Shown: positions 7,383 through 13,753 of the stretch, piece after piece
Position numbering within the stretch: the stretch's first letter is position 1
How the letters are laid out: every line of letters starts with the position of its first letter
From: a virus
IMG/VR virus record: IMGVR_UViG_3300029309_000158
Coordinates: 1 to 33,103 of that record
Length of the DNA: 33,103 nucleotides
Strand: one strand, 5' to 3'
The notes under the pieces: generated by a model
What the model was told of the DNA's origin: nothing
Databases searched by the model: none
Seen by the model: the letters and a program-made list of their open reading frames with translations, nothing else
Translations under genes and position numbers: made by a program

Positions 7383-7412
7383 AAAGGGGGCAGTTGATCT
7401 GCCCTTTTTTTT
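7383..7412 (+). terminator. Rho-independent terminator
   Basis: A perfect 6-bp stem GGGCAG / CTGCCC encloses the loop TTGAT, can be extended by G-T and A-T pairs, and is followed by eight T. It lies in the gap after the NinG-like gene. Confidence 0.85.
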
Positions 7413-7425
7413 GTGAAATTCAAAT

Positions 7426-7471
7426 ATTTTTATTATTTTAGCTATATAAATAAATAAATAACATAAATAAA
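7426..7471 (+). promoter_or_regulatory. Promoter-like leader element, copy 1
   Basis: ATTTTTATTATTTTAG followed by CTATATAAATAAATAAA leads directly into the ATG at 7472. The same 16-mer recurs exactly before the gene at 16157, and variants precede 16388 and 29310. Position directly after a terminator supports a promoter for the early operon. Confidence 0.45.
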
Positions 7472-7669
7472 ATGCCAAAATTAATAGAATTAAAATCAGT
7501 TGGTTGCCATATTGATATTACAGGTACGATTTATCCTACCTTTAAAAATGGTAAACCAGATTTTAAAAACCCAACCCCTTTAAAAGAATGTAGTCAAGAA
7601 TGGTTTGACCAGTTAGAGGGCGCTGATAAATGGTGTGTTAGATTTTTGACACCTAACTTTTATGAATAA
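7472..7669 (+). CDS. Small hypothetical phage protein (65 aa)
   Basis: The first gene after the terminator and promoter-like leader. The product (MPKLIELKSVGCHIDITGTI) continues with YPTFKNGKPDF and EWFDQLEGADKWCVRF. The pattern 'G.iYP....G.pD......eW...L...D' recurs in small unannotated phage proteins and looks like a compact domain of strands plus one helix. Function is unknown. It overlaps the next tiny gene by 8 bases. Its first position in the early operon suggests strong, early expression, which in phages is often linked to host takeover, but this is inference from position only. Confidence 0.6.
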   Translation: MPKLIELKSVGCHIDITGTIYPTFKNGKPDFKNPTPLKECSQEWFDQLEGADKWCVRFLTPNFYE

Positions 7670-7757
7670 ACGTAAATATAAACAAAAAATGAAAGCATTA
7701 GCAATATCCTATTTAGGTTTAATATTAATAATTGCTTATATAATACTTACAAAATGA
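7662..7757 (+). CDS. 31-residue single-TM micro-protein
   Basis: The ATG overlaps the end of the previous gene and the frame ends at a TGA that overlaps the next ATG (ATGA). The product is a basic head (MNKRKYKQKMKAL) followed by one hydrophobic helix (AISYLGLILIIAYIILTK). That is the classic layout of a phage membrane micro-protein. Tight coupling on both sides supports a real gene, although its size means chance cannot be excluded. Function unknown. Confidence 0.45.
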   Translation: MNKRKYKQKMKALAISYLGLILIIAYIILTK

Positions 7758-7933
7758 AACAACCACTTACATATGAAGTAGAATATTGGTTTTTGAATAT
7801 GCACCCAATAGAAAGCTACGATTTTAGGATACAAAAAGTAATAGCAACAACACCTGAAGAGGCATTGAAAGCTATAAAAAAATCTGCACCAAAAGGATCA
7901 AAGGGTTTTAAAATAGTGAACTATGACAGGTAG
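7754..7933 (+). CDS. Small hypothetical protein (59 aa)
   Basis: Starts at the ATG in the ATGA overlap with the micro-protein. The product begins MKQPLTYEVEYWFLNMHPIE and continues SYDFRIQKVIATTPEEALKA, ending in FKIVNYDR. It alternates strands and one helix (TPEEALKAIKKSAPKG), consistent with a small ferredoxin-like alpha/beta fold seen in many phage hypotheticals that carry a 'xxTPEEAlkxik' segment. No function is known. It overlaps the following coiled-coil gene by 11 bases. Confidence 0.5.
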   Translation: MKQPLTYEVEYWFLNMHPIESYDFRIQKVIATTPEEALKAIKKSAPKGSKGFKIVNYDR

Positions 7934-8069
7934 TGCAGATCTTTTAAGACTAAGAGATGCTGAAATTGAAGCCCTTAGAAAAAGAAATAAACAATTAGAA
8001 GAAAATAATAAAAAATTAAAAAAAATAATTTATGATTTACAAAGCAATATTAAAAAGCATAGAGGCTAA
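7923..8069 (+). CDS. 48-residue coiled-coil protein
   Basis: The product begins MTGSADLLRLRDAEIEALRK and continues as an uninterrupted charged helix (RNKQLEENNKKLKKIIYDLQ) with leucine heptads, ending SNIKKHRG. It overlaps the preceding gene by 11 bases and the following one by 38 bases, in different frames. A leucine-zipper-like dimer is likely; it could be an adaptor for the replication proteins that follow. Its short length keeps the confidence moderate. Confidence 0.45.
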   Translation: MTGSADLLRLRDAEIEALRKRNKQLEENNKKLKKIIYDLQSNIKKHRG

Positions 8070-8433
8070 AGAAAGCTGGGATAATAATGGTGATAAATGG
8101 ACTAAATATGTATTTACATTTGACAACGGCCACGCACCTTTTGTTTTTAGAACTGATGAGTTGAACTATAAAAAAGGATCTGAATTAGAATATGATCTAG
8201 ACAAAAATAACAACAAAGCAAGAATATTAACAAAAAACCCTAAACAAAATCAAACAGAGGTTTCATATACAACTACTAAAGATGATGTACAAAAATATAT
8301 TATTAGACAAAGTAGTATGAATCGTGCAACAGATCTTTATCAAGGGCAGTTGTTTGACTGGGAAAAAGAAGAAAATAGAAATAAATTAATTACATTAGCA
8401 AGAGAAATAGAAAAATACGTACACAATGGTTAA
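8032..8433 (+). CDS. Putative OB-fold single-strand DNA-binding protein
   Basis: A protein of 133 residues. The N-terminal ~70 residues are strand-rich (MIYKAILKSIEAKESWDNNG, then WTKYVFTFDNGHAPFVFRTD, then KKGSELEYDLDK), with the spacing of an OB-fold. After a polar linker comes a helical C-terminus with DDVQKYIIRQSSMNRATDLY and IEKYVHNG. The 'IxRQSsxxxA...' helix is a feature I associate with phage ssDNA-binding or recombination accessory proteins. It is followed by a DUF8033-type gene and a protein with an SSB-like tip, supporting a replication role. The assignment is tentative. Confidence 0.45.
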   Translation: MIYKAILKSIEAKESWDNNGDKWTKYVFTFDNGHAPFVFRTDELNYKKGSELEYDLDKNNNKARILTKNPKQNQTEVSYTTTKDDVQKYIIRQSSMNRATDLYQGQLFDWEKEENRNKLITLAREIEKYVHNG

Positions 8434-8704
8434 AATACACGTACAAAATATGACAAGTGAAAGTGGTAACCCTATTGCAAACCAATTTGAAATAAGAACA
8501 AAGAAGGGTGTTTATTTTCAAAGTTATGATTCTATAATTGTATTTATTAATAATAAAAGGCAAGTGTTTTTAGACACCTATTGTTGGGACTATTCAAATA
8601 CAACAGGTAAATATAGAAACCAATTTTTAGGCGAAAACATAAAAGAAACACGTAAAAAAATAAAAAGTAAAGAATATAAATTAAAAGATTTAAACAATGG
8701 ATAA
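8426..8704 (+). CDS. DUF8033-like phage protein
   Basis: A protein of 92 residues. Conserved segments are SGNPIANQFEIRTKKGVYFQ, SYDSIIVFI, DTYCWDYSNTTGKYRNQFLG and EYKLKDLNNG. The combination 'aNQFxI....g.yFQSYdSiI......w.YS.TTgkYrnqFLGe' is highly characteristic of a short phage family (DUF8033) found across phages of many hosts. Its function has not been established to my knowledge. It overlaps both neighbours by 8 bases in the replication operon. Confidence 0.7.
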   Translation: MVKIHVQNMTSESGNPIANQFEIRTKKGVYFQSYDSIIVFINNKRQVFLDTYCWDYSNTTGKYRNQFLGENIKETRKKIKSKEYKLKDLNNG

Positions 8705-8957
8705 TAAAATAAAATTTATAAGTGGCTTGTACCCAAAGCCTGCAAAAGTTGAATGGGTAAAAAGTGATGTTTCAGTAAACATAGAATTATTAATTGAAGA
8801 ACTTAATAAGCTAAAACCAAAAGCAATAAAAGGCTTTATTAATCTTTCTTTGTGTGAGAGCAAAGCTGGTAAGCAATATTTTAAATTAAACGATTATAAG
8901 CCAAAAGAAGTAACAGCTTCAGAACATAGCCCAGATCGTGATGATTTGCCATTTTAA
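8697..8957 (+). CDS. Small replication-associated protein with SSB-like acidic C-terminal tip
   Basis: A protein of 86 residues: MDNKIKFISGLYPKPAKVEW, then a helix (VNIELLIEELNKLKPKAIKG), then strands (FINLSLCESKAGKQYFKLND), then a flexible acidic tail ending SPDRDDLPF. The last residues mimic the DDxPF tip of bacterial SSB, the docking peptide for helicases, primase and recombination proteins. The body resembles short phage proteins with 'wlNi....SK.GK.Ya.ldt'. It may be a minimal ssDNA-binding protein or a decoy that recruits host SSB partners. It lies two genes before small factors and the helicase. Confidence 0.6.
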   Translation: MDNKIKFISGLYPKPAKVEWVKSDVSVNIELLIEELNKLKPKAIKGFINLSLCESKAGKQYFKLNDYKPKEVTASEHSPDRDDLPF

Positions 8958-8979
8958 AATAATTTTTTAAATTAGTGAT

Positions 8980-9162
8980 ATGCCAATAAGCAACGAGATC
9001 TTTGAAACTTATCGAATGCAAGAGAGGTTACGAAAACAAACTGATGCAATTAAATATTTAGCTAATCAAGGTTTTACAATATTAGATACGAAAGGTAACA
9101 TAATAAATAAACATAACATAAATGAGCAAAATAAACCAAAATGGAACTACCAAAAAAAATAG
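8980..9162 (+). CDS. Small hypothetical protein (60 aa)
   Basis: The product is mostly helical at the N-terminus (MPISNEIFETYRMQERLRKQ, TDAIKYLANQGF) and has a short strand turn (TILDTKGNIINKHN). The 'I.yL...Gy.i.D..GniI.k.n' pattern is typical of small phage DNA-associated hypotheticals, but I know no function. The start is the first ATG after a 22-base A/T-rich gap. The C-terminal 13 codons overlap the next gene, which begins with its own ATG in another frame. Confidence 0.55.
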   Translation: MPISNEIFETYRMQERLRKQTDAIKYLANQGFTILDTKGNIINKHNINEQNKPKWNYQKK

Positions 9163-9307
9163 GCCATCAATAAAGCAAAAATTAAAATACATTCAAAATA
9201 GATTACAGTGGTACGATTTATTTACTGACTATATATATAATTATAACAGAACTGTATGGAACAATGCTACTGAATTTGCAGATGAAATGATGGAAGATGC
9301 TGATTAA
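9122..9307 (+). CDS. Small hypothetical protein preceding the helicase (61 aa)
   Basis: The product starts MSKINQNGTTKKNRPSIKQK with a basic N-terminus and continues with an aromatic helix (LKYIQNRLQWYDLFTDYIYN), ending in an acidic patch (EFADEMMEDAD). It overlaps the preceding gene by 41 bases and the helicase by 11 bases. The position suggests a helicase-loading or helicase-associated factor, but there is no motif support. I do not recognise the family. Confidence 0.5.
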   Translation: MSKINQNGTTKKNRPSIKQKLKYIQNRLQWYDLFTDYIYNYNRTVWNNATEFADEMMEDAD

Positions 9308-10211
9308 TTATGATGATCAAATTGACAAATTAATAAAAGTCCGAAAGGGTGAAACACAAGAGGGCTTTAAATTAGATATACCACAGATTGATGAGTATTT
9401 TAGATTTAAAAAAGCAAACTTTAATTTAATATTAGGCCACGCCAACGCAGGTAAAACAACTATAACTTTGTATTTAATGTTGTTATATACTGTTGCACAT
9501 AAATTTAGATGGTTAGTGTTTTCAAGTGAGAACGATCCTCACACAATGATAAAAAAGTTAATTGAGTTTATGGAAGCAAAACCCATAAATTTAATTACGG
9601 AAAAAAAATTTAACGAACACGCAAAATTTATTTATAAGCATTTTAAATTTGTTGAGGCACAAGAATTATATACATACAAAGAATTAATTAAATTAGGTAC
9701 GGCAGTAAAAAAGGCTTGGTCGTATGAAGGCTTTTTGATTGATCCCTATAATTCACTAGCAATAGATCGTGATACGCTAAGAGGTATTAACAAACACGAC
9801 TACGATTATCAAGCAACAACAGAAATGCGTAATTTTTGTAAAAAGCAAAATGTATCTATATGGCTAACAACCCACGCAGCTACAAATGCCCTTAGAATAA
9901 AACACCCAAACGGACACGAATACCAAGGCCACCCAATACCACCATTGGCAGCAGATGTTGAGGGTGGTGGAAAGTTTGTAAATCGTGCTGATGATTTTAT
10001 TGTTATTCATCGCTATACGCAACACCCCACTGAATGGATGAATTTACAGATACATATACGCAAAGTAAAAGACAATGATACAGGGGGCAGACCCACACCA
10101 ATTGACACCCCTATTATACTTAAAAGCATAAAAAACAACGTTGGTTTTGAAATTAATGGAAAAAAAACAGTACTTTTATCTTTATTGGAAAGAATTAAAG
10201 CACCGTTTTGA
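9297..10211 (+). CDS. DnaB-type replicative helicase (RecA-like ATPase core)
   Basis: The protein has 304 residues, the length of a helicase core without the DnaB N-terminal domain. Walker A is GHANAGKTT (residues 47-55). A strand with SSEND follows, Walker B is GFLIDPYNSL with Asp149, and the sensor-like WLTTHAAT includes His193. The later VEGGGKFVNRADDFIVIHR matches the DnaB/Twinkle motif-4 region, with the basic finger near IRKVKDNDTGGR. It should unwind DNA at the phage fork as a hexamer. No primase domain or separate primase was recognised, so host primase is probably recruited. The start ATG lies within the previous gene. Confidence 0.82.
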   Translation: MLINYDDQIDKLIKVRKGETQEGFKLDIPQIDEYFRFKKANFNLILGHANAGKTTITLYLMLLYTVAHKFRWLVFSSENDPHTMIKKLIEFMEAKPINLITEKKFNEHAKFIYKHFKFVEAQELYTYKELIKLGTAVKKAWSYEGFLIDPYNSLAIDRDTLRGINKHDYDYQATTEMRNFCKKQNVSIWLTTHAATNALRIKHPNGHEYQGHPIPPLAADVEGGGKFVNRADDFIVIHRYTQHPTEWMNLQIHIRKVKDNDTGGRPTPIDTPIILKSIKNNVGFEINGKKTVLLSLLERIKAPF

Positions 10212-10687
10212 ATGTCTTACAGAAACTAACCGACAAACATAAAGACTGGATAGCTATTGTTAAATCATTTGGAGTTGATGATTACGCAGAGGATCTTGTG
10301 CAAGAAATGTACTTGCGAGTTATTAAATATTTACGCAATGGTAAAGACTTGTCTTATGGTGACGACATTAATTACTATTATATTTATATGATGCTTAGAC
10401 ATATGACAACAAATCTGCAGATAAAAAAGTCAAAATTTAATGTTATAAGTATAGAAAATTATATAAATAGGATCGGTAAACAAACGCCAATTGATTATAA
10501 TATAGAAGAAAAATATAAATTAGTAATAAAAAAATTAAATGAGTTACACTGGTACGACAAGCAAGTGTATGAAATTATTGAGGGAGGCACAAGCATAAAA
10601 GAGCTATCAGAAAAAAGCCACATAAGTTATTATAGTTTATATAGAACATACAATAAAGTAAAAAAAATATTAAAACAAATATTATGA
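10208..10687 (+). CDS. Sigma-70-like RNA polymerase factor
   Basis: The protein has 159 residues from a TTG start overlapping the helicase TGA. The N-terminal part has the region-2-like helix AEDLVQEMYLRVIKYLRNG (about residues 27-45), resembling the 'aeDlvQevflk' helix that binds the beta-prime coiled coil. The C-terminus has a helix-turn-helix, TSIKELSEKSHISYYSLYRT then YNKVKKILK, like region 4. The middle is short and contains the aromatic run DDINYYYIYMMLRH. It would redirect host RNA polymerase to phage promoters, possibly the shared intergenic elements of this genome. It could instead be a small HTH regulator with sigma-like ancestry. Confidence 0.7.
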   Translation: MNVLQKLTDKHKDWIAIVKSFGVDDYAEDLVQEMYLRVIKYLRNGKDLSYGDDINYYYIYMMLRHMTTNLQIKKSKFNVISIENYINRIGKQTPIDYNIEEKYKLVIKKLNELHWYDKQVYEIIEGGTSIKELSEKSHISYYSLYRTYNKVKKILKQIL

Positions 10688-10809
10688 GGTTAGGTGATTT
10701 AGTATATTATATAACAAAGTACACAGGCATTAGGTATGTATGGAAAAAAATATATCCAGATTGCAACTGTGATAAACGCAGAGAAAAATGGAACAAGATA
10801 AAGCTTTAG
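10684..10809 (+). CDS. Tiny conserved-type CxC protein (41 aa)
   Basis: Begins with the ATG overlapping the sigma-like gene's stop (ATGA). The product is MRLGDLVYYITKYTGIRYVW, then KKIYPDCNCDKRREKWNKIK, then L. The combination of an N-terminal 'GDlv..iT..TGI' and a 'DCxCdkRre.lNk' box resembles short proteins that recur in flavobacterial phages, which makes it a credible gene despite its size. The CxC pair and basic helix could bind metal or nucleic acid. Function unknown. Confidence 0.6.
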   Translation: MRLGDLVYYITKYTGIRYVWKKIYPDCNCDKRREKWNKIKL

Positions 10810-10994
10810 ATAAAAAAACCTGGCAAGAGGTACACGCAAGAATTAACAGCGAAATAACGCTAGAAGATTTTAAAATAATGTGTGAGCTACACGCTAAATA
10901 TTTGAATCACAAATATACCGAGCCAAATTTTTGTAGCTGCAACAACAAAGAGATTAAAAGATGGATACAACAAGTGAATAATTGTCTGAGATAA
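10788..10994 (+). CDS. Small Cys-bearing phage protein (68 aa)
   Basis: The product begins MEQDKALDKKTWQEVHARIN and continues with ITLEDFKIMCELHAKYLNHK, then EPNFCSCNNKEIKRWIQQVN. The 'mCeLHakY.nHky..PC.Cn.k.i..WI..lN' pattern is one I associate with short hypothetical proteins of Bacteroidota phages. Cys, His and CxC residues suggest a small zinc-binding unit. It overlaps the tiny CxC protein by 22 bases and the next nuclease-like gene by 13 bases, forming a tightly coupled set. Function unknown. Confidence 0.6.
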   Translation: MEQDKALDKKTWQEVHARINSEITLEDFKIMCELHAKYLNHKYTEPNFCSCNNKEIKRWIQQVNNCLR

Positions 10995-11398
10995 AAAATA
11001 TACATAAATTTGAGAAAGCCGTATGTGCTATTTTAAATCTTGATGGCTGGAATGTGCAGTGGTCTGGTGCAAAATATGAACATTATGACGCAAAAGGTTT
11101 TACACCAAAGGGCTACCCGTGTGTTATTGAAATGAAATTCAGAAAAGATTATTATAAAAATAAATTATTAGAAAAATATAAGTACGACAAGCTAATGGAA
11201 ATGGACAAAGATATAGTAAAGCTTTATTTTGTAAACGATCCTAACGGAAACTATTTTTTTTGGCTGAATAATTTAGAATTAAAAGAAACAAAAGATTTCT
11301 GGTGCCCAGAAACTTCCTTTTGGAATAGCAAAAAAGTTAAAAAGAAATGCTATTTATTAAAAGAAAATCAAGCAGTAATTAAAAACATAAATAAATGA
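10982..11398 (+). CDS. PD-(D/E)XK nuclease-like protein
   Basis: A protein of 138 residues. An in-frame stop lies immediately before the TTG at 10982, so no earlier start is possible. The core reads HKFEKAVCAILNLDGWNVQW, then YDAKGFTPKGYPCVIEMKFR. A leading Glu helix, an Asp (YDAKG) and an ExK (IEMKFR) are spaced as in PD-(D/E)XK nucleases such as Holliday-junction resolvases and VRR-type nucleases. A 'kLlEkyKyd.Lm' helix and a final strand region follow. Role: trimming or resolving replication/recombination intermediates. It lacks a specific subfamily mark, so the substrate is unknown. Confidence 0.6.
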   Translation: MSEIKNIHKFEKAVCAILNLDGWNVQWSGAKYEHYDAKGFTPKGYPCVIEMKFRKDYYKNKLLEKYKYDKLMEMDKDIVKLYFVNDPNGNYFFWLNNLELKETKDFWCPETSFWNSKKVKKKCYLLKENQAVIKNINK

Positions 11399-11718
11399 AC
11401 ATAGATCAAAGAGTATATTATGAATCACAATTTAATTTAATTGGCCACACTTTATGCAAATATTTTGAAAAATTAAATGCAGATGATCCTAGAAGAAAAC
11501 AGCTAGGCTCAATGATGAGGTGTCTTACAAATATGTACACTTTCACCAATACGCTGATGATAGATGATATGTATAAAACAAAAAAACTACAAAAATTAAT
11601 TAATGATTATAATAAAGACACACAACAATTAAATAATAAAATTAATGAACTCAATACAATTATTAGATTCCACAACCTGGAACAAAGCAGATTTGCTGAA
11701 AGAAATGATGAGCGATGA
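11395..11718 (+). CDS. Helical hypothetical protein (107 aa)
   Basis: Starts at an ATGA overlap with the nuclease-like gene. The product (MNIDQRVYYESQFNLIGHTL ...) is nearly all helix: an aromatic N-terminal bundle (CKYFEKLNADDPRRKQLGSM) and a C-terminal coiled coil (KKLQKLINDYNKDTQQLNNK, INELNTII). It overlaps the start of the exonuclease-like gene by 74 bases if that gene starts at its first ATG. I do not recognise the family; an accessory subunit of the downstream nuclease is possible by position. Confidence 0.55.
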   Translation: MNIDQRVYYESQFNLIGHTLCKYFEKLNADDPRRKQLGSMMRCLTNMYTFTNTLMIDDMYKTKKLQKLINDYNKDTQQLNNKINELNTIIRFHNLEQSRFAERNDER

Positions 11719-12451
11719 TTTTTACTACAACTATTTAGGCAAAGCAGCACTAAGCAGCTCTATTGTCAAGAAATTATTGAAAAGCCCTAAAAGTTATTAT
11801 TACACTATGAAGTACGGCAACCCTATGACATCGGCATTAAGAATGGGTAGGCTTTTGCATCAATCAATATTAGAGCCACACCTATTTGAAAAATACACTT
11901 TTGTAGAATGCAAATCAAGAACGGCTAAAGTATTTAGAGATACCATAAAAGAAAACGAAGGCAAAGAACACACAATATTTACTGCCAAAGAAAAATCAGA
12001 AACTGAAAGACTGCAAGATGCGTTGCTAAAAAACGAATCAGCACTAAGATTGATGGGTGATTCAGAGTTTGAAGTTCCAGCAATTGATATGATTAAGGGC
12101 ATTCCTTTTCGTGGTAAGGCTGATATAATAGCTGAAAATAAAATGGTAGATATAAAAACCACTTCTTCGATCGATAACTTTGTGAATAAAAGATCACAGT
12201 TTAGCGCATATGCTTTTGATTACGACATACAAGTTTACATTTATTGTGAGCTTTTTGGCAGACCATATAATCAGTTTAAATTTCTTGTGATAGACAAACA
12301 AACACTTGACATCGGTATATTTGGAGTAAGCGAAGAATTTTATTTAAGTGGAATGCAAAAAACATTTCAAGCAATAGAAAGGTACAAACAATTTTTTAAC
12401 ACTGATAACGAAATAGATTTAAATAGTTACACAATAAACGGAATATTATGA
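11645..12451 (+). CDS. RecE/Exo VIII-like PD-(D/E)XK exonuclease (DUF3799-type)
   Basis: A protein of 268 residues. Recognisable segments are YLGKAALSSSIVKKLLKSPK (the 'alSsS.ik.ll.sP..y' entry of PDDEXK_1/DUF3799 proteins), ALRMGRLLHQSILEP (the His/Gly helix), IPFRGKADIIAENKMVDIKT (catalytic Asp and DxK), and SQFSAYAFDYDIQVYIYCEL. These match phage exonucleases of the RecE/RecB-nuclease group, which resect double-strand ends for single-strand annealing. An annealing partner was not recognised, though the possible OB-fold protein at 8032 is a candidate. The start may alternatively be the ATG at 11705, which would cut the overlap with the previous gene to 14 bases. Confidence 0.78.
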   Translation: MNSIQLLDSTTWNKADLLKEMMSDDFYYNYLGKAALSSSIVKKLLKSPKSYYYTMKYGNPMTSALRMGRLLHQSILEPHLFEKYTFVECKSRTAKVFRDTIKENEGKEHTIFTAKEKSETERLQDALLKNESALRLMGDSEFEVPAIDMIKGIPFRGKADIIAENKMVDIKTTSSIDNFVNKRSQFSAYAFDYDIQVYIYCELFGRPYNQFKFLVIDKQTLDIGIFGVSEEFYLSGMQKTFQAIERYKQFFNTDNEIDLNSYTINGIL

Positions 12452-13020
12452 TAGTAGATATTAGCAAAGTAAAATACAACTCAAAAAACCCTAGAATAAT
12501 TAAAGATTATAAGTTTAAAAAGCTGGTAAAAAGCCTGAAAGATTTTCCTGAAATGCTAGAAAAAAGACCAATTGTAGTAGATGAGGATATGATTGTGCTT
12601 GGTGGTAATATGAGATTAAAGGCTTGCCACGCAGCAGGTTTTTCAACAGTTCATATTTTAGTAGCAGAGGGCTGGACTGATGAACAAAAAGATGAATTTA
12701 TAATTAAAGATAATAGCAGCTTTGGTGAATGGGACTGGGATATTTTAGCAAACGAATGGAACCCAAGCCAAATAAACGACTGGGGCTTAGATCTGCCAAA
12801 GGTATATTTTGAAGATGAGGAAGAGCCACAGCTTGACAAAGATATATTTGATCACGAGTTGGATACATATATCAACGCAAAAATAAAGCAGATTACTTTA
12901 TATTTTAATTCTGATGAATATGAAAAGGCTATAGAAGATTTAGAAAAAATCAGAGATAAAGAAAATCTGACTGACAACACGCAAGTATTTAAATTTTTGA
13001 TAAAGAAATATGGACTATAA
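12448..13020 (+). CDS. ParB/Srx-like domain protein
   Basis: A protein of 190 residues. The N-terminal ~95 residues form a ParB-like domain: DISKVKYNSKNPRIIKDYKF, then KKLVKSLKDFPEMLEKRPIV, then the key GGNMRLKA box at residues 52-59, then TDEQKDEFIIKDNSSFGEWD. This N-domain is found in phage proteins fused or adjacent to DNA methylases and base-modification enzymes, and related domains bind or hydrolyse nucleotides. The C-terminal half is a separate helical region with no recognised enzyme. Neighbouring a TET-associated glycosyltransferase and a TET/JBP dioxygenase, it is probably the DNA-recruiting or regulatory component of the hypermodification cassette. ATGA overlap links it to the exonuclease. 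Confidence 0.78.
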   Translation: MIVDISKVKYNSKNPRIIKDYKFKKLVKSLKDFPEMLEKRPIVVDEDMIVLGGNMRLKACHAAGFSTVHILVAEGWTDEQKDEFIIKDNSSFGEWDWDILANEWNPSQINDWGLDLPKVYFEDEEEPQLDKDIFDHELDTYINAKIKQITLYFNSDEYEKAIEDLEKIRDKENLTDNTQVFKFLIKKYGL

Positions 13021-13753
13021 AATTGCCATACCCTCTTATAAAAGATCTGAAACAATTAAAAACAAAACTTTAAAATTGTTAAATGATTATGGCATAGACA
13101 AAAAACGCATTACAATATTTGTGGCAAATAAAGAAGAAGAAACAATTTATAAAAACAGTTTACAAGATGAATATAAAATAGTAGTAGGCGTGCCAACAAT
13201 TGGAAAGCAAAGGAACTATATAGAAAAATATTATGAGGAAGATGTGTTATTAATGATGTTTGATGATGACTTAGATGGTATTTATAGAAAAAATAAAAAA
13301 AAATTAGATGCTGTAGATGATTTAGAAGAAGAATTTATTTTTAAGGGTTTTAATTATTGTTTAAAATATAATGTAAATATTTTTGGTTTATATGCAGCAG
13401 CAAACCCTTTTTTTATGAAAAGAAAAATCTATACAAAACTATGTTATATACCTGGAGGTGTTTTTGGAATTAAAGTAAAGCACGATCCTTTTTTAGAAAG
13501 GGTTACAAATCACGGTGAAGATTATGAATACAGCATTAGACAATACATAAAAAACAAAGCATTAATACGATTTGATTATTTAACAATAAAGTCAAAATTT
13601 TTTAAAGAACAGGGTGGCTTACAAACAATAAGAACAAAAAAATACATATATGATTCAATTTATCAAATACAAAGTATGTTTCCACAATTTTGTAAAATGT
13701 ATATTAGAAAATCAACAGGCAACGCAGAATTAAGGTTAAAAGATATGAGATGA
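13010..13753 (+). CDS. TET-associated-type glycosyltransferase (GT-A fold)
   Basis: A protein of 247 residues. The N-terminus reads MDYKIAIPSYKRSETIKNKT, the 'IaIPSykR...i..kTL' nucleotide-sugar-binding start of this family. Next come ITIFVANKEEETIYK, the basic GKQRNYIEKY (65-74), and a DDD metal motif in MFDDDLDGIY (residues 85-87). A later GGVFGIKV and NHGEDYEYSIRQ ('E/D-D..~' acceptor-site region) complete the GT-A layout. Family members, called TAGTs, are found beside TET/JBP oxygenases in phages and add sugars to hydroxymethylated bases in DNA. Immediate coupling to a dioxygenase here (4-base overlap) supports that role. Sugar donor and target base are not determinable from sequence. Confidence 0.75.
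   Translation: MDYKIAIPSYKRSETIKNKTLKLLNDYGIDKKRITIFVANKEEETIYKNSLQDEYKIVVGVPTIGKQRNYIEKYYEEDVLLMMFDDDLDGIYRKNKKKLDAVDDLEEEFIFKGFNYCLKYNVNIFGLYAAANPFFMKRKIYTKLCYIPGGVFGIKVKHDPFLERVTNHGEDYEYSIRQYIKNKALIRFDYLTIKSKFFKEQGGLQTIRTKKYIYDSIYQIQSMFPQFCKMYIRKSTGNAELRLKDMR

Noticed and set aside
10961-10981. Six-codon upstream frame ATGGATACAACAAGTGAATAA just before the nuclease-like TTG start
   Set aside because: It is in frame and ends directly before the TTG, but it is too short to call; it only shows that no earlier in-frame start exists.
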